Source: Asaia bogorensis
Lineage (GTDB): Bacteria > Pseudomonadota > Alphaproteobacteria > Acetobacterales > Acetobacteraceae
Assembly (NCBI GenBank): GCA_945868845.1
Contig: CAMBMS010000021.1
Location: forward strand, 1 to 49,126
DNA length: 49,126 nucleotides
Direction of reading: 5' to 3'
The notes below the pieces were generated by a model. The model searched no databases and was not told the DNA's origin. It saw nothing but the letters and a program-made list of their open reading frames with translations. The translations under genes were made by a program, and so were the position numbers. Positions 33,260 to 41,661 of the stretch are shown piece after piece (the first letter of the stretch is position 1; each line of letters opens with the position of its first letter).

Positions 33260-34690
33260 ATGCACGCATCCACCAGCTCGGAATTCAAGCAGAACGCGCG
33301 CGCGGCTATCGGCCAGGCCGGATTACAAAAGGCCTTGGCGAATTCACGGCCGCAATTCATGGCCCGGCGGGCTAACGCGATCGGAAATTTGCCGGAGTTC
33401 GAGGCGCTGCGCGACATTGCCCGTGACATCAAGAACCACACGCTTGCCAATCTAGACTTTTATCTGGAAACCTTTGCCCACAATGTCGAGGCCGCCGGTG
33501 GTATCGTGCATTGGTGCTCCACTGCCGATGAAGCTCGCGCCGTGATATTGGAAATTTGCCAGACGGCGAATGCGCGCACCGTGACCAAGGGAAAGTCGAT
33601 GATCAGTGAAGAACTGGCCATCAACGATCATCTGGAAAAGCACGGTATCACTCCGGTGGAGACCGATCTCGGCGAGTATATCATCCAGCTCCGCCACGAA
33701 TTGCCGAGCCATATCATTGCCCCCGCCTTTCATCTAAACCGGGAGGATTGGGAAGATCAGTTTCGTAAGTCACACACCGACCTGCCGGCTGATCGGGTGT
33801 TTTCCGAGCGGCGCGATATTTTGACCGAGGCGCGCGGAAAATTGCGAGAAAAATTTCTCGCCGCCGATGTAGGCATCACTGGGGCGAATTTTCTCGTGGC
33901 CGAAACTGGATCTTCCGTGATCGTCACCAACGAGGGTAACGGTGACATGACGCAAACCTTACCGCGCATCCATATCGCACTCGCCAGCATCGAGAAGATG
34001 GTGCCGACCCTCGAAGATACCTGTTCGCTGCTGCGCGTGCTCGCGCGCTCCGCCACCGGGCAGGATTTTTCTGTTTATACCACATTTTCCACCGGCGCGC
34101 GCCGCCCCGCGGATCTGGATGGGCCGGAAGAATACCATGTCGTTCTTGTAGATAATGGCCGCTCGGCGATGCTAGGAACGGAATTTCAGGACATGTTACG
34201 CTGCATCCGCTGTGCCGCCTGCATGAACCATTGCCCCGTGTATGGCACCATCGGCGGGCACGCCTATGGCTGGGTCTATCCCGGCCCGATGGGCAGCGTG
34301 CTGACGCCCAGCCTGATTGGCGTCGATCAGGCTGGACATTTACCAAATGCTTCGACTTTTTGCGGTAAATGCGAGAGCGTGTGTCCGGTAAAAATTCCTT
34401 TACCAAAGCTCATGCGCCATTGGCGGGAACGCGAATTTGAACGGCATCTGACACCGCAAGCCATTCGGACCAACCTAGCGATCTGGAGCTGGTTCGCGCA
34501 ACGTCCGCTAGCCTATCGTCTGGCCACGCGGGTGGCGGCGAAGATGCTGGGTTTTCTGGGGCGCACGCGCGGCCGGTTTACCCGCCTGCCATTCGCCAGC
34601 GGTTGGTGCGACGGGCGCGACTTACCCGCGCCGGAAGGCGAAACGTTTTTTGCCCGCTATGCCAAGGCGCAGCGAGCCAGGGATATATAA
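33260..34690 (+). CDS. lutB: L-lactate utilisation Fe-S protein LutB
   Basis: A 476-residue LutB/YkgF-type iron-sulfur protein. The N-terminal LUD domain includes 'TVTKGKSMISEELAINDHLE' and 'GITGANFLVAETGSSVIVTN'. Two Cys clusters follow: C315-x2-C318-x2-C321-x3-C325 (CIRCAACMNHCP) and C368-x2-C371-x3-C375 (CGKCESVCP), for two 4Fe-4S clusters. Full length. LutABC oxidises L-lactate to pyruvate in the cytoplasm, with LutA (a CCG-domain protein) as partner. No lutA gene is found in this window; it may be elsewhere. The stop overlaps the lutC start by one base. Confidence 0.94.
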   Translation: MHASTSSEFKQNARAAIGQAGLQKALANSRPQFMARRANAIGNLPEFEALRDIARDIKNHTLANLDFYLETFAHNVEAAGGIVHWCSTADEARAVILEICQTANARTVTKGKSMISEELAINDHLEKHGITPVETDLGEYIIQLRHELPSHIIAPAFHLNREDWEDQFRKSHTDLPADRVFSERRDILTEARGKLREKFLAADVGITGANFLVAETGSSVIVTNEGNGDMTQTLPRIHIALASIEKMVPTLEDTCSLLRVLARSATGQDFSVYTTFSTGARRPADLDGPEEYHVVLVDNGRSAMLGTEFQDMLRCIRCAACMNHCPVYGTIGGHAYGWVYPGPMGSVLTPSLIGVDQAGHLPNASTFCGKCESVCPVKIPLPKLMRHWREREFERHLTPQAIRTNLAIWSWFAQRPLAYRLATRVAAKMLGFLGRTRGRFTRLPFASGWCDGRDLPAPEGETFFARYAKAQRARDI

Positions 34691-35370
34691 TGAGCCGAGA
34701 AACGATATTGAATGCGGTCCGCCGAGGGCTGAAGCGGGGGGCGCTGCCCGCTGATGAGACGACATTGCTACGCGTGCGGTTGCAAACCCATCCGCGCCAT
34801 CTGATCCCCGCGCGCACACGCCTCCCGCGCCCGGCGCTGATCGATCTTTTCGTCGCGAACGTCGAAAAAGAATTTGGCACGGTGGTTCGCGTTACCGAAT
34901 CAGCGGAAATTCCCACCGCGGTCGCGGAGTATTTGGCGGCGCAGAATCTGCCGACCGACGCGGTGATCGCGCCGCACCCCGAACTACAAAAAATCCCGTG
35001 GGCCGACCGCCCGCTGCTGCGCCTGCGCGAAGGCCGCGCCGTGGGGACGGATATGGTCTCCATCCAGCACGGATATGCCGCCATCGCAGAGACCGGCACG
35101 CTCATGCTGCCTTCGGCGGCGGAACGTCCCACGACGATCAACCTACTGGCTGATACTGCTCTTGTGGTACTGCGCGCGAGCCGCGTGGTGGGCGCCTATG
35201 AAGAAGCGTGGGATATGCTTCGCCGCGAGCAGGAGGGCATGCCGCGTAATGTCATGCTGGTGACCGGGCCATCGCGCTCGGCCGATATCGAGCAGGCACT
35301 GGAACTGGGCGCGCATGGCCCGCGCAGGCTGCATATCATACTGCTGGAAGACGATCCGGAGGCAAGGTGA
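34690..35370 (+). CDS. lutC: L-lactate utilisation protein LutC (LUD domain)
   Basis: A 226-residue LUD-domain protein, LutC/YkgG type. The start is the ATG overlapping the lutB stop (TAATG); the frame is open 29 codons further upstream inside lutB, which is not used. Features: 'MVSIQHGYAAIAETGTLMLP', then TTINLLADTALVVLRASRVV and 'VMLVTGPSRSADIEQALELG' followed by AHGPRRLHIILLED, all typical of the family. It partners LutB in the lactate oxidase complex. Its stop overlaps the start of the Smr gene (GTGA). Confidence 0.94.
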   Translation: MSRETILNAVRRGLKRGALPADETTLLRVRLQTHPRHLIPARTRLPRPALIDLFVANVEKEFGTVVRVTESAEIPTAVAEYLAAQNLPTDAVIAPHPELQKIPWADRPLLRLREGRAVGTDMVSIQHGYAAIAETGTLMLPSAAERPTTINLLADTALVVLRASRVVGAYEEAWDMLRREQEGMPRNVMLVTGPSRSADIEQALELGAHGPRRLHIILLEDDPEAR

Positions 35371-35912
35371 ACGCAGCTGGGCCAGCCCGGAGACCGCGTG
35401 CGCCACGCCGACTGAGCGCCGATGACGACGCGGTCTGGGCGCATTTTGCGCACCAGATCGCCAACCTGCCGGGCCAGCAGCGGCCACTGGCGCCGGCAGC
35501 GCCAGTGGTATCGGCCATCATGGCCCGCGCCGCCGCGCCATTGCCGACCTCCGTCCGGCAGGTCAATGCTGACCTCGATATTGGCACCCAGCCGGGTGGC
35601 GTGGACAAGGCCACGTGGCACCGCTTCCGCGCCGGCAAGCTCGCGGCCGGCCGCACCTTGGATCTGCATGGCCGCACCGCGCAACGCGCCTTTCACGCGT
35701 TGACTGCTTTCCTGCGCACGGCGCAGGCCGAGGGGGTACGCTGTGTCGAGGTCATTACGGGGCGTGGCGCCGGGGAAGCGGGCGGCGTGCTGAAGCGAGA
35801 ACTACCGCGTTGGCTGAATCTGCCGGAACTGCGGCCACTAATCCTGGGAGCGGCGCATCCGCATGCCGCCAATTCGGGCTCCGTGCGCCTGTTGTTGCGG
35901 CGCATTCGATGA
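35367..35912 (+). CDS. Smr/MutS2-type domain protein
   Basis: A 181-residue protein with a basic, Pro/Ala-rich N-terminal half and a C-terminal Smr domain: 'TLDLHGRTAQRAFHALTAFL' carries the LDLHG motif, and 'VEVITGRGAGEAGGVLKREL' the TGxG motif (TGRG instead of TGKG), followed by PRWLNLPEL. Smr domains bind or nick nucleic acids; stand-alone bacterial Smr proteins such as SmrB act on collided ribosomes or mRNA. Start is GTG in a GTGA overlap with lutC, and its stop overlaps the next gene (ATGA). In many alphaproteobacteria a short Smr protein is found next to an XRE regulator (my recollection), as here; the link with lut genes is probably only shared transcription. Confidence 0.9.
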   Translation: MNAAGPARRPRAPRRLSADDDAVWAHFAHQIANLPGQQRPLAPAAPVVSAIMARAAAPLPTSVRQVNADLDIGTQPGGVDKATWHRFRAGKLAAGRTLDLHGRTAQRAFHALTAFLRTAQAEGVRCVEVITGRGAGEAGGVLKRELPRWLNLPELRPLILGAAHPHAANSGSVRLLLRRIR

Positions 35913-36310
35913 CTCCGTTCGGCGCCCGACTGCGCACCCTGCGGGCGGCACGCGGCGTCACCCTGAAGCAGCTGGCCTCCGCTTTGCAGGTCTCGGCGGC
36001 CTATGTCTCCGCCCTCGAACATGGTCAACGCGGGGCACCGAGCACTGGGTTGGTGCATCAGGTCAACGAATTCTTCGGCTTGATCTGGGACGATGCCGAG
36101 GACCTGGCCCGCCTGGCCCGCCTGTCGCATCCGCGCGTGACGGTGAACACGGCGGGGCTGACGCCGGAACAGACGGCCCTGGCCAACCGGTTGGCGCAGA
36201 CGATCCATCACCTACCGCCGGAGACCGTAGCGGGGTTGCATGCGTTACTGGATCAGGCGCGGGATCCGATCAAACCTCGTCTGCGCCGCGCCGCCGGACG
36301 CACACGTTAA
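35909..36310 (+). CDS. XRE-family helix-turn-helix regulator
   Basis: A 133-residue DNA-binding protein. Residues 5-60 form an XRE/Cro-type HTH: 'LRTLRAARGVTLKQLASALQ' then VSAAYVSALEHGQRGAPS. The rest ('LIWDDAEDLARLARLSHPRV', 'ANRLAQTIHHLPPETVAGLH') has no known sensor domain. Start is ATG at 35909, overlapping the Smr stop; the larger open frame running back to 35615 is out-of-gene. It is the last gene of the operon that begins at 32648. It could repress its own operon; no operator was identified. Confidence 0.9.
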   Translation: MTPFGARLRTLRAARGVTLKQLASALQVSAAYVSALEHGQRGAPSTGLVHQVNEFFGLIWDDAEDLARLARLSHPRVTVNTAGLTPEQTALANRLAQTIHHLPPETVAGLHALLDQARDPIKPRLRRAAGRTR

Positions 36311-36450
36311 GGCAAGCGCTAAATCGATCGGCGCGCATCGCGCTCCCGCTGCTCTGCCTGGGCGCGCCGGGACTGCATTTGGATCTCTATGCCTCCTCCT
36401 GCTACACTGGGCCCCTTAACTGACAAGGCACCAACGAGAACACGAATGCC

Positions 36451-36610
36451 ACGGTCCCGCGGGTCTGCCGCAACGTGAAGCACTGGCCTGACGACTGCAT
36501 TGCGCTCCGATGGACCGCCGCCGGCATGATCCAAGCCGCAAACGGCTCCAGCCGGCGCAAAATCCATGAGCAATTGTCGATCCGCAAGGCCGCCTCGACC
36601 GCTCGCACCG
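36451..36610 (+). mobile_element. transposase C-terminal scrap
   Basis: About 45 residues on the plus strand, NVKHWPDDCIALRWTAAGMI then QAANGSSRRKIHEQLSIRKA, resemble the conserved C-terminal end of a transposase group I associate with IS256-like elements (NVKRWRxxxMALRWTAAGM.EA.KGFRRLKAHKQL). No other part of the element is present. A 12-bp tandem duplication (GATCTTGATCGA/GATCTTGATCGG, 36631-36654) lies just beyond. The rest of 36311-36759 shows nothing else. The family name is from memory and uncertain. Confidence 0.45.
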
Positions 36611-36759
36611 CCAGGCACCCAGTCAGGCCGGATCTTGATCGAGATCTTGATCGGAAACCCTTCGCAGCATAACTTCCCGTCCCGGTGCCATCAGTCTGGT
36701 CAATTCCAATACCCCCCCGGCGCGCTAAGCGCCCAACTTCAGCAAGGATACAAGCCACC

Positions 36760-37200
36760 ATGTGGAAAACCTTTCTTAGCGGCCTGCTCGGCCTCTCGCT
36801 GCTCTCCGCCTGCTCGAATGACGTGGCCAATACCGGCGGCACGGGCGGTGCCCCGGTTGTTGCGCCGGCCGGGAAGTCGTTCCTGGTGTTCTTCGATTGG
36901 GATAAATCGACCCTAACGGACCGTGCGCGCCGCATCATCCGCGAAGCGGCGGCGACGTCGAAGACGACGCAGCACACCAAGATCGAGGTAAACGGCTACG
37001 CGGATACCTCGGGCAAAGCGGAATACAACAAGGGCATTTCGATGCGCCGCGCACAGAGGGTGGCCGCGGAACTGGTGCGTAACGGCGTCGCCAAGGGCGA
37101 AATCGCCATTAAGGCATTCGGTGACACGGTTCTTCTCGTCCCCACCGGCCCCGGTGTACGTGAACCGCAGAATCGGCGCGTGGAGATCATCATCCGCTGA
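36760..37200 (+). CDS. OmpA-family peptidoglycan-associated lipoprotein, copy 1
   Basis: A 146-residue lipoprotein. Signal peptide with lipobox LSAC, lipidated Cys18. A Gly/Thr/Ala linker leads to an OmpA C-terminal domain (about residues 42-146): FLVFFDWDKSTLTDRA, 'VNGYADTSGKAEYNKGISMR' with the Asp and Arg that bind diaminopimelate in peptidoglycan, and QNRRVEIIIR at the end. It would link the outer membrane to the cell wall. Start is the ATG at 36760 behind AAGGA; a frame extension to 36685 is not used. The last 46 residues are identical to those of the gene at the right edge (48986-49126), which lies in inverted orientation. A rho-independent terminator follows. Confidence 0.92.
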   Translation: MWKTFLSGLLGLSLLSACSNDVANTGGTGGAPVVAPAGKSFLVFFDWDKSTLTDRARRIIREAAATSKTTQHTKIEVNGYADTSGKAEYNKGISMRRAQRVAAELVRNGVAKGEIAIKAFGDTVLLVPTGPGVREPQNRRVEIIIR

Positions 37201-37226
37201 TCCCACCGATCATCGGACCGAGACGG

Positions 37227-37254
37227 AAAAGGGCACCGTGAGGCGCCCTTTTTT
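37227..37254 (+). terminator. rho-independent terminator of the OmpA-like lipoprotein
   Basis: Arms AAAAGGGC and GCCCTTTT with inner pairing around GTGA, followed by six T. Begins 26 bases after the stop. Related in sequence to the terminator of the second OmpA-like copy. Confidence 0.88.
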
Positions 37255-37469
37255 GTTACCCGATCTTGCTACAAGTCCCTCGCGTTGCTGTGTGGCTGAA
37301 TCCGTAACGCTGTGGGGATGGTGGGGTTGTAGCTACCGCTCATCCGTCGGCCCTCACTCGCGCGCCAGACGTTGCGCCTCGGCTATCTGAGCGGACGTTA
37401 TCATCGAGACGAGGCTCTCGCGGGCTTTCTCGGCTTTGCCTCGGGCGGCTTTGTCAGCTTAGCAGCCTA

Positions 37470-37800
37470 GTGTAGCAGGAGGAGACATCGGACGCGGGAA
37501 TGGTCGGTCACCACGGCCCGCCACAGAGAGTGGGCTCGGCCGTTGATGTTCACAAACACCTCTTGAGATGCCTCTGCTACTCCGGGCAGCCCTGGCGCAA
37601 CCGGAGCCGGCGCTTTCTGAGCTCAGCGGCCAACAGCGGACCGAAGCGGTTCCACCCTAGCCGCACGGTCTCATGGCAGATCTCGATCCCGCGCTCAGCC
37701 AGTCAGCCCTCCACGTTACGCAGCAGCAGCGGGGTAACGGACATACAGCAACAGCGCTAGGCCGATCACCTCGGAGGAGCTATTAAATATTTGACCGGGT
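37470..37800 (-). mobile_element. IS6-family transposase remnant
   Basis: The minus strand holds fragments of an IS6-type transposase in shifting frames: SSSEVIGLALLLYVRYP, LAERGIEICHETVRLGWNRF, GPLLAAELRKRRLR, then in another frame 'NGRAH' and LWRAVV (compare SYETVRRWVNRFGPLxAAELRKRR and GRxxYLWRAVD). In-frame stops and frameshifts are frequent, and no DDE core is complete. Surrounding 37255-38220 has no gene. A short open minus-strand piece at about 37995-38110 (LLARITALHATTGVDISDID...) might be an unrelated gene scrap I cannot identify. Confidence 0.65.
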
Positions 37801-38223
37801 TCCGCATCGCGGACGACTACAGCCCACCAGCGGTCAATGCCTGGTCGCCAAGAAAGCACCCGCCTAAGCATTCGATCAATTGTTGCATGTGGTCCGCACC
37901 GCATTGATGGGGATCAATCCGGCATATCCGTCCGCCAAGACCATGGCGGTGGGTGCGGGAAGTTTCGTGCTCGTCGGTGTTCAACTCATCCTAACGCGTG
38001 CGCGGCCAGATAATCGAGCAGTGCCGCACACGTAGCCAGCCGCACGGCGTCGATGTCGGAGATATCGACACCGGTCGTGGCATGCAGAGCCGTGATCCTA
38101 GCCAGCAGCTCAGTAGGACACCGTGACGAAAGTCAACTGTCGGCGATTGCGTGTCCTCGCAACCACCATTATTAGCCTGTTGCCGTCTCAATAGGTGAGA
38201 CTGGTAATGTTCCGTATAAGTCG

Positions 38224-38239
38224 CCCCCCCCCCCGGGGG
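38224..38239. repeat. homopolymer tract C11G5
   Basis: Eleven C followed by five G, the longest mononucleotide run noticed in the window, in non-coding DNA 30 bases before structured repeat B. Prone to slippage; no gene is controlled by it as far as I can see. Confidence 0.7.
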
Positions 38240-38268
38240 ACGTCTCGTCCCTGGAGCCTCGTCCGTAT

Positions 38269-38406
38269 GGTGATGATGAAGAAGGGGACCGAGGAACTGT
38301 TTCTAACTGCACCTGCGCTCCCTGCTTCATCATCACCAAATAAATCGCTTCTAAGCGCGTTGCGCCCTTGGTGGAGTTTGGGGTCGCACCCCGACCTTTC
38401 TTCCGA
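38269..38406. repeat. structured repeat, copy B
   Basis: About 138 bp, homologous to 3788-3920. The first hairpin has 18-base arms at 38269-38286 and 38320-38337 with one mismatch. The second is a GCGC-GTT-GCGC type stem near 38355-38365, and the third GGGG-TCGCA-CCCC at about 38380-38392, followed by GACCTTTCTTCCG. From the TAA after the first hairpin to GACCTT both copies have exactly 44 bases with 29 identical. It lies 27 bases beyond the 3' end of the hydrolase gene on the minus strand. Confidence 0.65.
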
Positions 38407-38432
38407 TCGGCCGCACTCATCAAGACGTGATA

Positions 38433-39440
38433 TTAAGCGAAGACCCGGTCGATCACCGCTGGATCGATATGATCCAAGCTGTCCGGAGTCCATTTCGGGT
38501 TGTGGTCACGGTCCACCAGGGTGGCACGGACGCCTTCGATGAAATCGGGATGTTTAGTGATCACCTGGGTCATGCGTAGTTCCATCGCCAGGCACGCGGC
38601 GAGATCGAGTCCGGCGCCGATGCGGAGCGCGCGCAGGGTCCATACGCAGGCGCTGGGCGACACTCCGCCCAGTAATTTTAGCGCGCCCGCAGCCCAGTCG
38701 CTGCCTTCGGCGCGCAGCCGTGCGACGATCTCCGGCACCGAATCACCGGCAAAACAGCGGTCGATGGCGGCGCGTTCACCGGCCAGCGTGCCGTCCGGTA
38801 AGGTTTTGGCGAAGCCGCCCAGTGCGCCCACCCCATCGGCGACCAGGGCGAGGGACAGCTCGCCCATATGCGCGCGCGGCAGATAATGGGTGGCGAAGCC
38901 GGCGCGTACCGAATCGGCGCCGCGCACCCGCGCGCCGGTCAGCCCCAGATAGGAGCCCAGTTCCCCCGGCAGACGGGGGAGAAAAAATGTGCCGCCGATA
39001 TCGGGGAAGAAGCCGATGATGGTCTCGGGCATGGCGAACATCGCGTGCTCGCTGGCGACACGATAGGGGCCATAGACGGATACCCCGATGCCACCACCCA
39101 TGCACACCCCGTCGATCAGGGAAACATAGGGCTTCGGATAGGCGGCGATCAGCTTGTTAAGCTCATACTCCTCGGAGAAGAAAGATTCGACCGCATCGGT
39201 GCGCCCGGCCATGGCGTCCTCGCGTAGCGCCACGATATCGCCGCCGGCGCAAAACGCACGATCGCCGGCGCCTTCGACGATGACAACCTGTACGGCGGGA
39301 TCGTCGCGCCATTGCAGTAGGATTTTTGTCATGGCGCGGATCATCGGCAGGTCGATGGCGTTCAGCGATTTTGGCCGATTCATCAGAATGCGGCCGGCGC
39401 GGCCATCGCGGCCGGTGATCAGACTGTCTTCAGTGGTCAT
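38433..39440 (-). CDS. 3-hydroxyisobutyryl-CoA hydrolase-like crotonase
   Basis: A 335-residue enoyl-CoA hydratase/isomerase-fold protein of the HIBCH type, which is longer than ordinary crotonases (about 260). FCAGGD at residues 63-68 and MGGGIG at 114-119 form the oxyanion hole; 'MPETIIGFFPDIGGTFFLPR' at 137-156 carries the acidic residues of the hydrolase subgroup (Glu139, Asp147). The C-terminal 'DFIEGVRATLVDRDHNPKW' is the HIBCH signature. The usual reaction is hydrolysis of 3-hydroxyisobutyryl-CoA in valine breakdown. It stands alone; structured repeat B follows its 3' end and a formyltransferase gene is divergent from it. Confidence 0.9.
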   Translation of the reverse strand: MTTEDSLITGRDGRAGRILMNRPKSLNAIDLPMIRAMTKILLQWRDDPAVQVVIVEGAGDRAFCAGGDIVALREDAMAGRTDAVESFFSEEYELNKLIAAYPKPYVSLIDGVCMGGGIGVSVYGPYRVASEHAMFAMPETIIGFFPDIGGTFFLPRLPGELGSYLGLTGARVRGADSVRAGFATHYLPRAHMGELSLALVADGVGALGGFAKTLPDGTLAGERAAIDRCFAGDSVPEIVARLRAEGSDWAAGALKLLGGVSPSACVWTLRALRIGAGLDLAACLAMELRMTQVITKHPDFIEGVRATLVDRDHNPKWTPDSLDHIDPAVIDRVFA

Positions 39441-39562
39441 CTTGGCCCCGCTATTGGAATTTCCGGTCCCTTAGCGCGCGCCGTCGATGGTGCCAACTGC
39501 CTTCCCCTCGACAGCCACCCCAACTGCATCCGATGATGGGCGAGCAAACGGAGGAAAGAAAA

Positions 39563-40477
39563 ATGCGCATCGCCATTATCGGCCAGCAAGATTTCGGCAA
39601 AGCGGCCCTGGAGGCCTTCGTGGCGCGCGGCGACGACGTCGCCGCGGTATTCTGCGCCCCGGAAAAAGGCCGGCCCGATCCGCTGCGGGTCGCGGCAGAG
39701 GCGCGCGCCATCCCAGTGCACCAATTCTCGAAACTGACGGACCCTGCCGCGTTGGAGGCCTTGCGCGCGGCGAAAGTGCAGATCAGTGTGATGGCCTATG
39801 TGACGCAGTTCGTGCCGCAGGATTTCTGCAATATCCCAACCTTTGGCACCATCCAGTTCCACCCGAGCCTGCTGCCGCTGCATCGCGGCGCCTCGTCGAT
39901 GAGCTGGTCGATCATCTGCGGCCGCACCAAGACCGGATTCTCGATTTTTCGCCCCACCGATGGATTGGATGAGGGGCCAGTTATTCTCAAGCGCATGGTA
40001 AAGATCAAGCCGGAGGACACATTAGGAACGCTTTACTTCGGTAAGATCTTTCCGATGGGCGTGGCGGCACTGGTGGAGATGGCGGAGATGGTGGTCACTG
40101 GCAAGGCGCCGGCCCTGGCGCAGTATGAGCCCGATGCCGGCTACGAGGGGATCATTCGGGACGGAGAATCGCGCATCAGCTGGGCTAATCATGTCGATAT
40201 TTCCTACAATCTCATTCGCGGGTGCGATCCCGCACCCGGCGCGTGGACGATGCATGACGGCAAGAAACTTTGGCTCTATGACGCGAAAAAACGTATCGCG
40301 CGGACATTCTCGGAAGTTAAGGGTAAGAAATTGGGCGAGGTGATCGCGGTTGGCCTCGCCGGCATCAGCGTGCATGGCCAGGGCGGCTTCATCGACATCG
40401 CCCGCGTGCGCGCCGAAGGCGGGCGCAAGATCGCGGCGACTGAATCGGGGATCGCCGTGGGCGCGGTCTTGGGATAA
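39563..40477 (+). CDS. stand-alone formyltransferase-family protein (10-formyl-THF hydrolase-like)
   Basis: A 304-residue GART/formyltransferase-fold protein resembling the N-terminal hydrolase domain of 10-formyltetrahydrofolate dehydrogenase (ALDH1L1) more than methionyl-tRNA formyltransferase. Clues: IGQQDFGKAALEAF at the start, 'FHPSLLPLHRGASSMSW' with catalytic-type His100 (the Asn of the Fmt NxH motif is absent, as in ALDH1L1), 'GFSIFRPTDGLDEGPVI' with Asp136, and 'YEGIIRDGESRISWANHVDI' leading into a C-terminal Fmt-C-like domain. The ATG at 39563 follows GGAGGAAAG; the ATG at 39533 is not used. An aldehyde dehydrogenase domain is lacking. Possible roles: hydrolysis of 10-formyl-THF or formyl transfer to a sugar or amine. 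The ABC ATPase gene follows after 9 bases. Confidence 0.85.
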   Translation: MRIAIIGQQDFGKAALEAFVARGDDVAAVFCAPEKGRPDPLRVAAEARAIPVHQFSKLTDPAALEALRAAKVQISVMAYVTQFVPQDFCNIPTFGTIQFHPSLLPLHRGASSMSWSIICGRTKTGFSIFRPTDGLDEGPVILKRMVKIKPEDTLGTLYFGKIFPMGVAALVEMAEMVVTGKAPALAQYEPDAGYEGIIRDGESRISWANHVDISYNLIRGCDPAPGAWTMHDGKKLWLYDAKKRIARTFSEVKGKKLGEVIAVGLAGISVHGQGGFIDIARVRAEGGRKIAATESGIAVGAVLG

Positions 40478-40486
40478 GCCGCGAAA

Positions 40487-41587
40487 GTGTCGACGTCCGA
40501 ACCGATCGCGCGATTTCGTCATGTGACGAAAACCTATGACGGCATCACCGCTGTAGTGCGCGATCTCAATCTCGACGTCGCGCGTGGCGAATTCCTGACC
40601 CTGCTCGGGCCATCGGGGTCAGGCAAGACCACGACCCTGATGATGCTGGCGGGATTTCAGACGCCGTCATCGGGCGAAATCTTATTGCAGGGCAAAGCGG
40701 TGCATCGCACACCACCGCACCGGCGTGGGCTGGGCGTGGTGTTCCAGTCCTATGCACTGTTTCCACATATGAGCGTGGCGGAGAACGTGGCGTTTCCGCT
40801 CACCATCCGTCGCGTCGGGCGGGCAGAACGAGACGAAAAAGTGGCGCGCGCCCTGGCGCTGGTGCGGCTCAACGGATTGGATGAACGCCGCCCAGCGCAG
40901 CTTTCTGGTGGCCAGCAGCAGCGTGTCGCGCTGGCGCGCGCGCTGGTGTTCGCGCCGGAACTGGTGTTGCTCGACGAGCCACTGGGCGCGCTCGATCGTG
41001 CCCTGCGCGAGGAATTACAGATGGAGATCCGCCATATCCATCGCGCGCTTGGGGTGTCCATGCTGTATGTGACGCATGACCAGACGGAGGCGCTGGTGCT
41101 GTCCGATCGCATCGCGGTGTTCGATTGCGGCACGGTGCAGCAACTGGCATCGCCGGAGACGTTGTACGAAGATCCGGCGAATGCGTTCGTCGCCCGCTTT
41201 ATCGGCGATAATAACCGCTTGCCCGGGCACATTATCGCCATCGCCGACGACCTGGCGCGGGTAAAATTACGGGCGGGGCCCGAGGTGGAAGCGCGCATCG
41301 CCGATGCCACGCGGATCGGCGATCCCTGCATCGTGTCCATCCGTCCCGAACGGGTGGCGCTGGCCGCAGTCAGCGCGCGGGAGATGGGCGAGAACGCGCT
41401 GTCGGTGGTGGTGGTGGAGATCGTCTATCTCGGCGATCATCTGCGCCTGCGCCTAGCCTTGGGGCAGGAGACGGAGCTGATCGTGAAGCGCCCGGCGGTG
41501 GCGGGCCTGGGGGGCCTAGCCGTGGGACAGCCGGCATCGGTGGCCTGGCAGGGGTTTCACGCACGGGCTTTCCTGCCCGAAGCATAA
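40487..41587 (+). CDS. ABC transporter ATP-binding protein (PotA/spermidine-putrescine-like)
   Basis: A 366-residue ATPase of the CUT1/PotA/FbpC type. Walker A GPSGSGKT at residues 41-48, LSGGQQQR at 139-146, Walker B LVLLDEP at 159-165, switch in 'LYVTHDQTEALVL', then a TOBE domain from about residue 270. Start is a GTG, 9 bases after the formyltransferase stop. A binding-protein gene follows. No permease genes (PotB/PotC-like) lie nearby on either strand, so this would be an incomplete import operon, or one whose channel is encoded elsewhere. Cargo might be a polyamine, iron or organic cation. Confidence 0.93.
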   Translation: MSTSEPIARFRHVTKTYDGITAVVRDLNLDVARGEFLTLLGPSGSGKTTTLMMLAGFQTPSSGEILLQGKAVHRTPPHRRGLGVVFQSYALFPHMSVAENVAFPLTIRRVGRAERDEKVARALALVRLNGLDERRPAQLSGGQQQRVALARALVFAPELVLLDEPLGALDRALREELQMEIRHIHRALGVSMLYVTHDQTEALVLSDRIAVFDCGTVQQLASPETLYEDPANAFVARFIGDNNRLPGHIIAIADDLARVKLRAGPEVEARIADATRIGDPCIVSIRPERVALAAVSAREMGENALSVVVVEIVYLGDHLRLRLALGQETELIVKRPAVAGLGGLAVGQPASVAWQGFHARAFLPEA

Positions 41588-41661
41588 CGCGATGGATTGC
41601 GGAGGGTGGGCTTGCGCGATAGGGTCTACCTGTGCGGACGTTCCGGAGAGTTGACTGGCTT

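Noticed and set aside
36631-36654. Tandem GATCTTGATCGA/G repeat considered as start of a CRISPR array
   Set aside because: Only two 12-base units with no spacers; no cas genes anywhere in the window.
36402-36980. Minus-strand 192-codon open frame across the OmpA-like gene start
   Set aside because: It is antisense to the lipoprotein signal peptide and the transposase scrap; no motif found.
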